The notes beneath the pieces are model-generated. The model searched no databases. It was not told where the DNA came from and saw only the letters and a program-made list of their open reading frames with translations. Made by a program: the position numbers and the translations under genes. From Pseudomonas sivasensis (lineage in GTDB: Bacteria; Pseudomonadota; Gammaproteobacteria; Pseudomonadales; Pseudomonadaceae), in the NCBI RefSeq assembly GCF_013778505.1, contig NZ_JAAOWU010000010.1, forward strand, positions 62,001-126,000: a DNA stretch of 64,000 nt. The letters are read 5' to 3'. Numbering within the stretch: the stretch's first letter is position 1; each line of letters opens with the position of its first letter. Shown here in pieces: positions 15,747 through 25,262 of this stretch.

Positions 15747-18700
15747 TCACTGCGGGTTGGCACGGATGCTGGAAAGCAACGATTTCAGGTTGGCAGCCTT
15801 GGGCTTGACCAGCCAGAAACGACGCAGGTAATCATCGAGGTTCTCGGCGAGGTTACGGCCCCATTCGCTGCCGGTCTCCTCGACGTACTCGTCCAGCACG
15901 TGCTGCAAGTGGTTCCGGTAGGATTCCATGGCTTCGCCGCTGATCCGCTGGATCTCGACCAACTCGTGGTTGACCTTGTCGACGAAGGTGTTGTCCTGGT
16001 CGAGCACGTAGGCGAAACCGCCAGTCATGCCCGAACCGAAGTTGTAACCGGTCTTGCCCAGTACCGCGACAAAGCCCCCGGTCATGTACTCGCAGCAGTG
16101 ATCGCCAGTGCCTTCCACCACGGTGTGGGCACCGGAGTTACGCACGGCGAAACGCTCACCGGCGGTACCCGCGGCGAACAGCTTGCCACCGGTAGCGCCG
16201 TACAGGCAGGTGTTACCGATGATGGCACTCTCCTGGCTCTTGTAGACGCTGCCTTTAGGCGGAACGATCACCAGCTTGCCGCCGGTCATGCCCTTGCCCA
16301 CGTAGTCGTTGGCGTCGCCTTCCAGGTACATGTGCAGGCCGCCGGCGTTCCACACGCCAAAGCTCTGGCCAGCGGTACCCTTGAAGCGGAAGGTGATTGG
16401 CGCTTTCGCCATCCCTTGGTTGCCATGCTTGCGTGCGATTTCGCCGGAGATGCGTGCGCCGATGGAACGGTCGCAGTTGCAGATATCCAGGGCGAATTCG
16501 CCACCACTGGCGTCATTGATCGAGGAACCGGCCATTTCGACCATCTTCTCGGCCAACAGGCCTTTGTCGAACGGCGGGTTGCGATCCACCTGGCAAAATT
16601 GTGGCTTGTCTGCCGGGATGTGATCGCTCCCCAACAACGGCGTCAGGTCCAGGTGCTGTTGCTTGGCGGTCTGGCCTTCGAGGATGTCCAGCAGATCGGT
16701 GCGACCGATCAGCTCTTCCAGCGAACGCACGCCCAGCTTGGCCAGCCACTCACGGGTTTCTTCGGCGACGTAGGTGAAGAAGTTCACCACCATGTCGACG
16801 GTGCCGATGTAGTGATCCTTGCGCAGCTTCTCGTTCTGAGTGGCGACGCCGGTGGCGCAGTTGTTCAGGTGGCAGATGCGCAGGTATTTGCAGCCCAGGG
16901 CGATCATCGGCGCGGTGCCGAAACCGAAACTCTCGGCGCCGAGGATCGCGGCCTTGATCACGTCGAGGCCGGTTTTCAGGCCGCCGTCAGTCTGCACACG
17001 GACCTTGCCGCGCAGGTCGTTGCCGCGCAGGGTCTGGTGAGTTTCGGCCAGGCCGAGTTCCCAAGGTGCGCCGGCGTACTTGATGGAGGTCAGCGGGGAT
17101 GCACCGGTACCGCCGTCGTAGCCGGAGATGGTGATCAGGTCGGCATAGGCCTTGGCCACACCGGCGGCAATGGTGCCCACGCCCGCTTCCGCTACCAGTT
17201 TCACCGAGACCAGCGCCTGCGGATTGACTTGTTTCAGGTCGAAAATCAGCTGCGACAAGTCTTCAATCGAGTAGATGTCGTGGTGCGGCGGTGGCGAAAT
17301 CAGGGTCACGCCAGGCACTGCATAACGCAGCTTGGCGATCAGGCCGTTGACCTTGCCGCCTGGCAGCTGGCCGCCTTCACCGGGCTTGGCGCCCTGGGCA
17401 ACCTTGATCTGCAGCACTTCGGCATTGACCAGGTATTCCGGGGTCACGCCGAAACGGCCAGTGGCAACCTGCTTGATTTTCGAGCTCTTGATGGTGCCGT
17501 AGCGCGCCGGGTCTTCACCGCCTTCACCGGAGTTGGAACGCGCACCCAGGCGGTTCATGGCTTCGGCCAGGGCTTCGTGGGCCTCTGGCGACAGAGCGCC
17601 GAGGGAAATACCGGCGGAGTCGAAGCGCTTGAGGATCGATTCCAGCGGCTCAACTTCGCTGATGTTCATCGGCGTGTCCAAGGTCTTCACCTTGAACAGG
17701 TCGCGGATCATGGACACCGGGCGGTTATCCACCAGCGAGGTGTATTCCTTGAACTTGGCGTAGTCGCCCTGCTGCACGGCGGCTTGCAGAGTGCTCACCA
17801 CGTCCGGGTTGTACGCGTGGTATTCGCCACCGTGCACGAACTTGAGCAGGCCGCCTTGCTGGATCGGCTTGCGCGCGCTCCAGGCTTCGGCGGCCAGGGC
17901 TTTCTGTTCGGCTTCGATGTCGACGAAACGCGCGCCTTTGATACGGCTCGGCACACCACGGAAGCTCAGGTCGCAGACTTCTTCGGACAGGCCGATGGCT
18001 TCGAACAATTGAGCACCGCGATAAGACGTGACGGTGGAGATGCCCATCTTGGACAGGATCTTCAACAGGCCTTTGGTGATGCCTTTACGGTAGTTCTTGA
18101 ACACCTCATAGAGGTCGCCCAGCACTTCACCGGTACGGATCAGGTCGCCCAGCACTTCGTACGCGAGGAACGGGTACACCGCCGAGGCGCCGAAGCCGAT
18201 CAACACCGCGAAATGATGCGGGTCGCGGGCGGTGGCGGTTTCGACAAGGATGTTGGAGTCGCAGCGCAGGCCTTTTTCGGTCAGGCGGTGGTGCACCGCG
18301 CCGGTGGCGAGCGAAGCGTGGATCGGCAGCTTGCCTGGGGCAATATGGCGGTCGGTCAGCACGATCTGGGTACGACCGGCGCGCACAGCTTCTTCGGCCT
18401 GGTCGGCGACGTTGCGCACAGCGGCTTCAAGGCCGAGGCTCTCGTCGTAGTTCAGGTCAATGATCTGGCGGTCGAAACCTGGACGCTCCAGGGTCATCAA
18501 CGAACGCCACTTGGCCGGGGAAATAACCGGCGAGCTGAGGATCACGCGGGAAGCGTGCTCAGGCGATTCCTGGAAGATGTTGCGCTCGGCACCGAGGCAC
18601 ACTTCCAGGGACATCACGATGGCTTCGCGCAGCGGGTCGATCGGTGGGTTGGTCACCTGGGCGAACTGCTGGCGGAAATAGTCGTACGGCGTGCGCACGC

Positions 18701-20192
18701 GCTGGGACAGCACAGCCATCGGCGTGTCGTCGCCCATGGAGCCGACGGCCTCGTAACCTTGCTCGCCGAGCGGACGCAGCACTTGGTCGCGCTCCTCGAA
18801 CGTGACCTGGTACATCTTCATGTACTGCTTGAGCTGGTCAACGTCATAGAAAGCCGAACCGTGGTCGTTGTCTTCCATGGTCGCCTGGATGCGCAGGGCG
18901 TTCTTGCGCAGCCATTGCTTGTACGGGTGACGGGACTTCAAGCGGTTGTCGATGGCGTCGGTGTCGAGGATCTGCCCGGTTTCGGTGTCCACGGCCAGGA
19001 TCTGGCCAGGGCCAACGCGACCTTTGGCGATGACGTCTTCAGGCTTGTAGTTCCACACGCCGATTTCCGACGCGAGGGTGATGAAACCGTTGGTGGTGGT
19101 GACCCAGCGCGCCGGGCGCAGACCGTTACGGTCGAGCAGGCACACCGCATAGCGGCCGTCGGTCATGACCACGCCAGCCGGGCCGTCCCACGGTTCCATG
19201 TGCATCGAGTTGTACTCGTAGAATGCACGCAGGTCCGGGTCCATGGTCTCGACGTTCTGCCACGCAGGCGGAATGATCATGCGCACGCCGCGGAACAGGT
19301 CGATGCCGCCGGTGACCATCAGTTCGAGCATGTTGTCCATGCTGGAGGAGTCGGAACCGACGCGGTTAACCAGCGGGCCGAGCTCTTCCAGGTCCATCAG
19401 ATCGTTGGCGAACTTGGTGCGACGGGCCACGGCCCAGTTGCGGTTGCCGGTGATGGTGTTGATCTCGCCGTTATGGGCGAGGAAGCGGAATGGCTGGGCC
19501 AGCGGCCATTTCGGCAGGGTGTTGGTGGAGAAGCGCTGGTGGAACACGCAGATCGCGGTTTGCAGGCGCTCATCGCTCAGGTCTGGATAGAAGGCGGTCA
19601 AGTCCGCCGGCATCATCAGGCCTTTATAGATGATGGTCTTGTGGGAAAAGCTGCAGATGTAGTGGTCGGCATCGGCGGCGTTGGCCACGGACGAGCGACG
19701 ACGGGACGTGAACAGCTTGATTGCCATGTCCTGGTCGCTCAGGCCGTCACCGGCGATGAACACTTGTTCGATCTGCGGCAGGCGCTCCAGGGCCAGGCGG
19801 CCGAGCACGCTGGTGTCGATTGGCACTTTGCGCCAGCCGACCAGTTGCAGGCCGGCAGCGACGATCTCGCGGTTCATGTTCTCGCGAGCGGCTTCGGCTT
19901 TGACCGGGTCCTGGTTGAAAAACACCATGCCCACGGCGTACTGCTTGGGCAGGTCGACAGCGAAATGCTCTTTGGCGACCGCGCGCAGGAATTGGTCGGG
20001 CTTTTGAATCAGCAAGCCACAACCGTCACCGGTCTTGCCGTCGGCGTTGATCCCACCGCGGTGGGTCATGCAGGTCAGGGCCTCGATGGCCGTTTGCAAA
20101 AGGGTATGACTGGGCTCGCCCTGCATATGGGCTATCAGGCCGAAACCGCAGTTATCCTTGAATTCATCGGGTTGGTACAGACCTGCTTTCAT
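15747..20192 (-). CDS. gltB: Glutamate synthase [NADPH] large subunit
   Basis: This 1481-residue enzyme has the four glutamate synthase domains in order: N-terminal glutamine amidotransferase (nucleophile Cys within DNCGFGLIAHM, after a short propeptide), central domain, FMN-binding synthase domain, and the C-terminal beta-helix. The 3Fe-4S cysteines lie in GCKYLRICHLNNCATG. I start at ATG 20192 (MKAGLYQPDEFKDN), as in P. aeruginosa; a frame extending to 20243 adds 17 unlikely residues. A 1,515-codon open frame on the opposite strand is a codon-bias shadow. Confidence 0.98.
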   Translation of the reverse strand: MKAGLYQPDEFKDNCGFGLIAHMQGEPSHTLLQTAIEALTCMTHRGGINADGKTGDGCGLLIQKPDQFLRAVAKEHFAVDLPKQYAVGMVFFNQDPVKAEAARENMNREIVAAGLQLVGWRKVPIDTSVLGRLALERLPQIEQVFIAGDGLSDQDMAIKLFTSRRRSSVANAADADHYICSFSHKTIIYKGLMMPADLTAFYPDLSDERLQTAICVFHQRFSTNTLPKWPLAQPFRFLAHNGEINTITGNRNWAVARRTKFANDLMDLEELGPLVNRVGSDSSSMDNMLELMVTGGIDLFRGVRMIIPPAWQNVETMDPDLRAFYEYNSMHMEPWDGPAGVVMTDGRYAVCLLDRNGLRPARWVTTTNGFITLASEIGVWNYKPEDVIAKGRVGPGQILAVDTETGQILDTDAIDNRLKSRHPYKQWLRKNALRIQATMEDNDHGSAFYDVDQLKQYMKMYQVTFEERDQVLRPLGEQGYEAVGSMGDDTPMAVLSQRVRTPYDYFRQQFAQVTNPPIDPLREAIVMSLEVCLGAERNIFQESPEHASRVILSSPVISPAKWRSLMTLERPGFDRQIIDLNYDESLGLEAAVRNVADQAEEAVRAGRTQIVLTDRHIAPGKLPIHASLATGAVHHRLTEKGLRCDSNILVETATARDPHHFAVLIGFGASAVYPFLAYEVLGDLIRTGEVLGDLYEVFKNYRKGITKGLLKILSKMGISTVTSYRGAQLFEAIGLSEEVCDLSFRGVPSRIKGARFVDIEAEQKALAAEAWSARKPIQQGGLLKFVHGGEYHAYNPDVVSTLQAAVQQGDYAKFKEYTSLVDNRPVSMIRDLFKVKTLDTPMNISEVEPLESILKRFDSAGISLGALSPEAHEALAEAMNRLGARSNSGEGGEDPARYGTIKSSKIKQVATGRFGVTPEYLVNAEVLQIKVAQGAKPGEGGQLPGGKVNGLIAKLRYAVPGVTLISPPPHHDIYSIEDLSQLIFDLKQVNPQALVSVKLVAEAGVGTIAAGVAKAYADLITISGYDGGTGASPLTSIKYAGAPWELGLAETHQTLRGNDLRGKVRVQTDGGLKTGLDVIKAAILGAESFGFGTAPMIALGCKYLRICHLNNCATGVATQNEKLRKDHYIGTVDMVVNFFTYVAEETREWLAKLGVRSLEELIGRTDLLDILEGQTAKQQHLDLTPLLGSDHIPADKPQFCQVDRNPPFDKGLLAEKMVEMAGSSINDASGGEFALDICNCDRSIGARISGEIARKHGNQGMAKAPITFRFKGTAGQSFGVWNAGGLHMYLEGDANDYVGKGMTGGKLVIVPPKGSVYKSQESAIIGNTCLYGATGGKLFAAGTAGERFAVRNSGAHTVVEGTGDHCCEYMTGGFVAVLGKTGYNFGSGMTGGFAYVLDQDNTFVDKVNHELVEIQRISGEAMESYRNHLQHVLDEYVEETGSEWGRNLAENLDDYLRRFWLVKPKAANLKSLLSSIRANPQ

Positions 20193-20545
20193 AGACACTT
20201 TCTCACCAGGCTGCCTCTTATACCGAGGCAAATTTCTTTTCAATTCAACCGGTTACCTTCCACGCCGAACGTACGCCGGCTTAGCGGGGGCAAAAGGGAG
20301 GTCATTGTACACACCGACACAGACGCTCACAAATTTAGCGACGAAATGTCGCAAATCTATGTCGCATTTATGAAAGGTTTAAAGCGATATGCTGTGCTAG
20401 TCAAAACTTTTTTAATTCTGACCGCTACGACTCAAAAGCTACTGTGACGCAGACACCACAAAGCGCGCGGCTTCTGGGAAGCTGCACGCACTTGAGGATT
20501 TTTTTGAGGTGCCGGGAGGGCGGCTTGGGTAAAGCCGCCGGATCT
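20193..20545 (-). promoter_or_regulatory. Upstream region of gltBD, with repeated motifs
   Basis: These 353 bases contain no gene and precede gltB. At 20338-20352 there is an inverted repeat GCGAC-GAAAT-GTCGC, and the word ATGTCGCA occurs twice (20346-20353 and 20360-20367), 14 bases apart. Their location and spacing suggest a regulator site, and AT-rich sequence follows. A GCCTC/GAGGC hairpin lies near the gltB start. I cannot assign the binding protein. Confidence 0.45.
20519..20539 (-). terminator. Stem-loop after the damX-like gene
   Basis: An eight-base GC-rich stem (GGCGGCTT against AAGCCGCC) with a five-base loop starts seven bases past the stop of the DamX-like gene. The T-run expected on the minus strand is missing, so termination strength is uncertain. 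Confidence 0.45.
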
Positions 20546-22108
20546 TCAGCGAGTTGCTGCCAGTTCTTGTTGAACGCTGGCAACAGTGCGAGGCCAAGGT
20601 TTACCAGCCTGAACCTTCGCTGGCAAGGATTTGATCGCAGAATCAGCTGCTGCACGGCTGGAGAAGTTGCCGTAGGTGATCACGTAAAGAGGCTTGCCGT
20701 TGAGCACTTTCTTGAAATAACGGTACTCGCCGCCCTGCTCTTTCACGAAGGCCTGAGCGTTGGCTTCGGAGCTGGTGCCGAGGATCTGCACCACGAAGTT
20801 ACCGGTCGGCTGGCTGGCGTACCAGCTGCTGCCGGCGGCGCCTGCTTTGGCGACAGTGGCAGGTTTTTCCGCAGGCTTGGTCACCGGCGCGGGTTTGGCT
20901 GCTGGAGCAGGCGCTACGGGCTTGGTGACAGGTGCAGGCTTGGCAGTCGCGATAGTTGGCGCTGGCGTCGGCACTGCGGCTGGCTTGGCGGCCGGCTGAC
21001 CCGCTGGCACACCCGCAGGTGGCGCGGTGGTAGTCACGGTCGGCGGTGTAGCGCTGGAGCCCTCTACGGGCACGCCGTCGTCGCCTTCGGAGATGCCACC
21101 GGCTTCTTCGGCGAGTGGGCCGCGCATCACAGGCTGACCAACCATTGGCAGGTTGGTCGGTTGGCCGGAATTGGCGAACTCGACATTCGGCGTGGGTTTA
21201 CCCAGTGGCAACTGCGCCTGTTCGGTTGGCGCGCTGGCGGTGGTCGGCGCCTTGTTGCGACCCGGGATCAACCAGGCGGCGGCAACAGCGACCACGACAA
21301 CGGCAGAAATCGCCAGTACGTGCTTCTTAGGCATAGTGAACCCCATCTTTGGACGCTTGACCGCAGAGCGGCTGGCAATCATGGCTTCGATCATTGCATC
21401 GCGGGCAACCTGGTTGATGGTGCCAGGCCAGCCGTCGGAGCTTTCGTGAATATCAGAGATCTGATTTGCCGTGAAAAGTTCGATACCGGCCCCGGCGCCT
21501 TCGAGGCGTTGAGCCAGGTATTCACGGGTTTCTTCCTCTTCGTACGGCTGCAGTTCGATGACGTGGAACAGCTCCTGATCACCACTGATCTGCTCCAGAT
21601 CGGCGATCAGCGACGACTCACCGAACAGGAACACATGGGGACGACCTTCCGGCGTACCCGCCGCCAGCGCCAACAGCGCTTCCAGTGCGGATTCGTCGAG
21701 CTGCTCGGCGTCATCCACCAGCAGGTAGACTTCCTGGCCGGTCAGGCCAAGTTGCACGATTTGTTTGAGAATCGCGCTCGGCTCAGCAGTGGATACGTCC
21801 AGGGCCTGGGCAACCTGGCGCAGCACGCCGGCCGCATCACCGGCACCACGGGCAGACACCACCACGCTCTGTACCGATTGTTTGTTGGTGCTGGCAACCA
21901 GGGCCTGGCGCAGCAAGGTCTTGCCGCTGCCCAACGGACCGGTCACGACCAGCAGTAGCTGGCTGTAGCGCGCCAAGTGGTGCAGCTGCCCGAGCACCGG
22001 CTTGCGCTGGGCCGGGAAAAATTTGAAACCAGGCACCCGTGGAGCAAAAGGGTCGTGGCTTAACTGGTAATGGCCGAGGAACGCCTCGTCGGCATGCAAA
22101 CTAGTCAT
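20546..22108 (-). CDS. DamX-like protein: AAA ATPase domain plus SPOR domain
   Basis: This 520-residue bitopic membrane protein has a cytoplasmic ExeA/AAA-type ATPase domain with Walker A GPLGSGKT at 57-64 and a Walker B-like VYLLVDDAEQL. A single transmembrane helix (HVLAISAVVVVAVAAAWLIP) follows, then a long Pro/Ala-rich periplasmic linker and a C-terminal SPOR domain (about 440-515), which binds denuded glycan strands at the septum. Position after aroKB fits DamX, a cell-division protein of enteric bacteria. The intact ATPase motifs are notable, since enteric DamX is best known for its SPOR domain. The function is probably in division or envelope remodelling. Confidence 0.85.
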   Translation of the reverse strand: MTSLHADEAFLGHYQLSHDPFAPRVPGFKFFPAQRKPVLGQLHHLARYSQLLLVVTGPLGSGKTLLRQALVASTNKQSVQSVVVSARGAGDAAGVLRQVAQALDVSTAEPSAILKQIVQLGLTGQEVYLLVDDAEQLDESALEALLALAAGTPEGRPHVFLFGESSLIADLEQISGDQELFHVIELQPYEEEETREYLAQRLEGAGAGIELFTANQISDIHESSDGWPGTINQVARDAMIEAMIASRSAVKRPKMGFTMPKKHVLAISAVVVVAVAAAWLIPGRNKAPTTASAPTEQAQLPLGKPTPNVEFANSGQPTNLPMVGQPVMRGPLAEEAGGISEGDDGVPVEGSSATPPTVTTTAPPAGVPAGQPAAKPAAVPTPAPTIATAKPAPVTKPVAPAPAAKPAPVTKPAEKPATVAKAGAAGSSWYASQPTGNFVVQILGTSSEANAQAFVKEQGGEYRYFKKVLNGKPLYVITYGNFSSRAAADSAIKSLPAKVQAGKPWPRTVASVQQELAATR

Positions 22109-22118
22109 CGGGATCTTA

Positions 22119-23219
22119 TTAACCTTTAAGCTGGGCCAGGGCGCGGTAATCCGCTCCCAGCGTGGCCTGTAAAATCTCTTTCGGATAATCGTCGGTCACT
22201 AACGCTTCGCCCATGCGGCGCAGCAGCACCAGTCGTAGTCGACCGTCGATCACTTTCTTATCTATCGCCATGTGTTCGAGAAAGTCGGCCTCGGTCATCT
22301 CCTCAGGCGGAATGACCGGCAAACCGGCGCGCTGGAACAGGCGGATACCGCGATCACGCTCCTGGGCGCTGATCCAACCCAGGCGTTGCGACATCTCAAG
22401 TGCCATCACCGTGCCAGCCGCTACAGCCTCCCCGTGCAACCACACACCATAGCCCATGTGCGTTTCGATCGCATGGCCGAAGGTGTGGCCGAGGTTCAAA
22501 GTGGCCCGTACACCGGATTCCCGTTCGTCGGCATTCACCACCAGCGCCTTCGCGGCACAGGAGCGGGAAATCGCTTCGGTGAGCGCCACCTGGTCGAGGC
22601 CGCGCAAGGCGTCCACGTGTTCTTCCAGCCAGGTCAGGAACGGCTCGTCGCAAATCAGCCCGTACTTGATGACTTCCGCCAGGCCCGCCGACAGCTCGCG
22701 TGGTGGCAGGGTGTTGAGGGTCGCGGTATCGATCAGCACGGCTTGGGGCTGATAAAACGCGCCTACCATGTTTTTGCCAAGCGGATGGTTGATACCTGTC
22801 TTGCCGCCCACCGACGAATCGACCTGGGACAGCAGGGTGGTCGGCACCTGAATAAAGTCCACGCCACGCTGGTAGCAGGCCGCCGCAAAGCCGGCCATGT
22901 CGCCGATCACACCGCCGCCCAAGGCAATCACGGTGGTGCGACGGTCATGGCGCGCGGTCAGCAGGCCATCAAAGATCAGTTGCAGGGTTTCCCAGTTCTT
23001 GTGGGCTTCGCCGTCGGGCAAAATCACGGAAATCACTGAGTACGCCGCCAGGCTGCGGCTCAGACGCTCAAGATACAGCGGCGCGACCGTTTCGTTGGAG
23101 ATGATCGCCACTTGCCGCCCGGCAATATGCGGTGCGAGCAACTCGGGCTGGTCCAACAGACCTTCGCCAATATGGATCGGGTAGCTGCGCTCGCCTAGAT
23201 CGACCTTAAGTGTCTGCAT
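22119..23219 (-). CDS. aroB: 3-dehydroquinate synthase
   Basis: This 366-residue cytosolic enzyme performs the second step of the shikimate pathway, turning DAHP into 3-dehydroquinate with NAD and a metal ion. The sequence shows the NAD-binding GGGVIGDMAGFAAACYQRG, the VPTTLLSQVDSSVGGKTGIN substrate loop, and the histidine metal ligands in LNLGHTFGHAIE. I start at ATG 23219 (MQTLKVDLGERSYP); upstream codons in frame belong to the aroK spacer. It follows aroK in the conserved aroK-aroB-damX order. Confidence 0.98.
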   Translation of the reverse strand: MQTLKVDLGERSYPIHIGEGLLDQPELLAPHIAGRQVAIISNETVAPLYLERLSRSLAAYSVISVILPDGEAHKNWETLQLIFDGLLTARHDRRTTVIALGGGVIGDMAGFAAACYQRGVDFIQVPTTLLSQVDSSVGGKTGINHPLGKNMVGAFYQPQAVLIDTATLNTLPPRELSAGLAEVIKYGLICDEPFLTWLEEHVDALRGLDQVALTEAISRSCAAKALVVNADERESGVRATLNLGHTFGHAIETHMGYGVWLHGEAVAAGTVMALEMSQRLGWISAQERDRGIRLFQRAGLPVIPPEEMTEADFLEHMAIDKKVIDGRLRLVLLRRMGEALVTDDYPKEILQATLGADYRALAQLKG

Positions 23220-23344
23220 GTGTCCCCGCGTTGAAGATGTGTTGACGACCGGCAACGTCGAGACCCGACGTCGCCTGATGGCTCTACGCCACACCCTGCA
23301 GGGTGATAGCGCGCCGCCGAGAATAGCGCATTTCGGGCCTGGCT

Positions 23345-23863
23345 TTAACGGGGTGGCAGCCGTTGCAGGCGCTCAAGAATGTCGAGGACCACCATGCGAG
23401 GCGGCCGCTCATCGGTTTCCACCACCAGATCGGCGATTTCCCGATACAGCGGATCGCGCAGCGTGAGTAGGTCCCGCAAGGTTTTTTCCGGGTTGGCCGT
23501 GCGCAGCAACGGGCGATTACGATCACGGGCGGTGCGGCCTACCTGCTGCTCGACCGACGCATGCAAATAGACCACCCGACCACCGGCATGCAGCGCCCGA
23601 CGATTTTCATCGCGCATCACCGCGCCACCGCCGGTGGCCAATACCACGCCGTCGCAGCCGCACAGCTCGGCGATCATCGCCTGCTCGCGGTCACGAAAGC
23701 CCAGCTCGCCTTCTTTATCGAAGATCCATGGGATATTGGCACCCGTGCGCAATTCAATTTCCTTGTCGGAATCTTTGAATGGCAGGCGCAGCTCTTTGGC
23801 CAGCAAACGGCCGATGGTGCTTTTTCCAGCCCCCATCGGTCCTACAAGAATCAAATTTCGCAC
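23345..23863 (-). CDS. aroK: Shikimate kinase
   Basis: This 172-residue enzyme phosphorylates shikimate with ATP. It has a P-loop GPMGAGKST at residues 8-16, the substrate-binding DSDKEIE and RDRE segments, and the GGGAV shikimate loop. It opens with a GTG codon four bases after pilQ ends, so it probably shares a transcript with the pil genes. A 125-base gap to aroB contains the palindrome CACCCTGCAGGGTG at 23292-23305. Confidence 0.98.
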   Translation of the reverse strand: MRNLILVGPMGAGKSTIGRLLAKELRLPFKDSDKEIELRTGANIPWIFDKEGELGFRDREQAMIAELCGCDGVVLATGGGAVMRDENRRALHAGGRVVYLHASVEQQVGRTARDRNRPLLRTANPEKTLRDLLTLRDPLYREIADLVVETDERPPRMVVLDILERLQRLPPR

Positions 23864-23867
23864 AGAA

Positions 23868-25250
23868 TCAACGACTCACAGCAATCGCCTGGTTATTCAT
23901 AATACGCGGAGTCAGGAATACCAGCAGCTCGGATTTTTTATCCGCCACCACATCGCGCCGGAAAAGGCGGCCAAGATACGGCACATCGCCCAAAAATGGC
24001 ACTTTATCTACCACTTTGCTTTGGGTATTGGAGAAAACACCGCCAATGACGATCGTCTCTCCATCCTTGACCAACACCTTGGCGTTGACCTCGTTTTTCT
24101 TGATCGGCGGTACGTCGTTGAGTTTATTGAGGTAGTCGGGCTCATCCTTGGTGACTTTGACCACCATGATCACATGGTCATCGGGGGTGATTTGCGGGGT
24201 AACCTCCAATGAAAGGGAGGCCTCCTTGAACGACACCGACGTCGCACCTTGGGAGGTGGATTCCTGGTAGGGAATTTCCGTGCCCTTCAGAATGCGCGCG
24301 GTTTCCTTGTCGGAGGTGACCACCTTGGGCTGTGAGACGATTTCTCCATTGCCGGTTTTCTCCATGGCGGTCAGTTCCAGGTCGAGCAGCAGGTTGTCGG
24401 TGATATACGCAATGCCCAGGCCGGAGCTACCAGTAAGCGAACCCAGATCTACGAACGGCGAGCTGGGTGCATTTTCAGGAGTTTGGGCACCGTCCGACTG
24501 AGGCTTCTGAATACCTCCGGCGGCCCAATTCCCTCGATTGAGGCGACCTCCCCAGCGCGCGCCCAGGCTTTTGTCGTAGTCGACGTTGGCCTCGACAATC
24601 CGCGCCTCGATCATCACCTGGCGCACCGGGATATCCAACTGCGCCACGATCCGGCGCAGCTCTTCCAAACGCTCGCCGGTCTGGTAGGCAATGATGTTGT
24701 TGGTGCGGTCATCTACGGCCACCGAACCGCGCTCATCCGTCGTGCCTTCAAAGCCGTTCACCGACTGGAACAGCTTGGCCAGGTCCGCCGCCTTAGCGTA
24801 GTTGACCTGCAATAGTTCACGCCGCAGGGGCGCCAGGTCGGCCATCTGCTTGCGCGATTCCAGCGTGAGCAATTCACGAGCGGCCAACTCCTCGGCGGGC
24901 GCCACCAGTAGCACTCCGGCCTTTATCCGTTTATCCAAACCTTTAGTTTGCAGCACAAGATCCAGCGCTTGATCCCAGGGCACATGCTTGAGGCGTAGGG
25001 TGATGGAGCCCTGCACATCGTCGCTGACCACCAAGTTGAGGCCGGCCACATCGGCGATTTGCTGCAATACGGCGCGCAGACCAATATCCTGGAAGTTGAG
25101 GCTCAGCTTTTCACCTGTATAGGCGCCCGACACCGCATTCCCGGGAGGCGGTAGCTGGATAAGATCCACACGATTGGGCACAGCAACAGCCATCGGTGCC
25201 GTGAACGCTATCCATAGCGCCACACCGAAGGACGAGAAAGTCCTTTTCAT
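23868..25250 (-). CDS. pilQ: Type IV pilus secretin PilQ, short form without AMIN domains
   Basis: This 460-residue secretin forms the outer-membrane pore for type IV pili. After a signal peptide (about residues 1-23) it goes almost directly into the N0/STN domain (GEKLSLNFQDIGLRAVLQQI) and then N1 and the secretin core, ending VPFLGDVPYLGRLFRR and FLTPRIMNNQAIAVSR. P. aeruginosa PilQ has about 714 residues, the extra being two N-terminal AMIN peptidoglycan-binding domains, which are missing here. The rest aligns well by eye. It is last in the operon pilM-N-OP-Q. The protein probably still makes a channel but would be anchored and positioned differently. Confidence 0.93.
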   Translation of the reverse strand: MKRTFSSFGVALWIAFTAPMAVAVPNRVDLIQLPPPGNAVSGAYTGEKLSLNFQDIGLRAVLQQIADVAGLNLVVSDDVQGSITLRLKHVPWDQALDLVLQTKGLDKRIKAGVLLVAPAEELAARELLTLESRKQMADLAPLRRELLQVNYAKAADLAKLFQSVNGFEGTTDERGSVAVDDRTNNIIAYQTGERLEELRRIVAQLDIPVRQVMIEARIVEANVDYDKSLGARWGGRLNRGNWAAGGIQKPQSDGAQTPENAPSSPFVDLGSLTGSSGLGIAYITDNLLLDLELTAMEKTGNGEIVSQPKVVTSDKETARILKGTEIPYQESTSQGATSVSFKEASLSLEVTPQITPDDHVIMVVKVTKDEPDYLNKLNDVPPIKKNEVNAKVLVKDGETIVIGGVFSNTQSKVVDKVPFLGDVPYLGRLFRRDVVADKKSELLVFLTPRIMNNQAIAVSR

Positions 25251-25262
25251 TGTTTGATTCCG

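Noticed and set aside
14419..15831. A 470-codon open frame opposite gltD
   Set aside because: Antisense shadow of gltD with biased composition and no family match that I recognise.
15900..20447. A 1,515-codon open frame on the plus strand opposite gltB
   Set aside because: It is the antisense shadow of the high-GC3 codon pattern of gltB; its product is low-complexity and His/Gln/Val-rich with no recognisable domain, and gltB is certain.
23292..23305. Perfect palindrome CACCCTGCAGGGTG in the aroK-aroB spacer
   Set aside because: It is short, single and without A/T tracts or supporting context, so no function is claimed.
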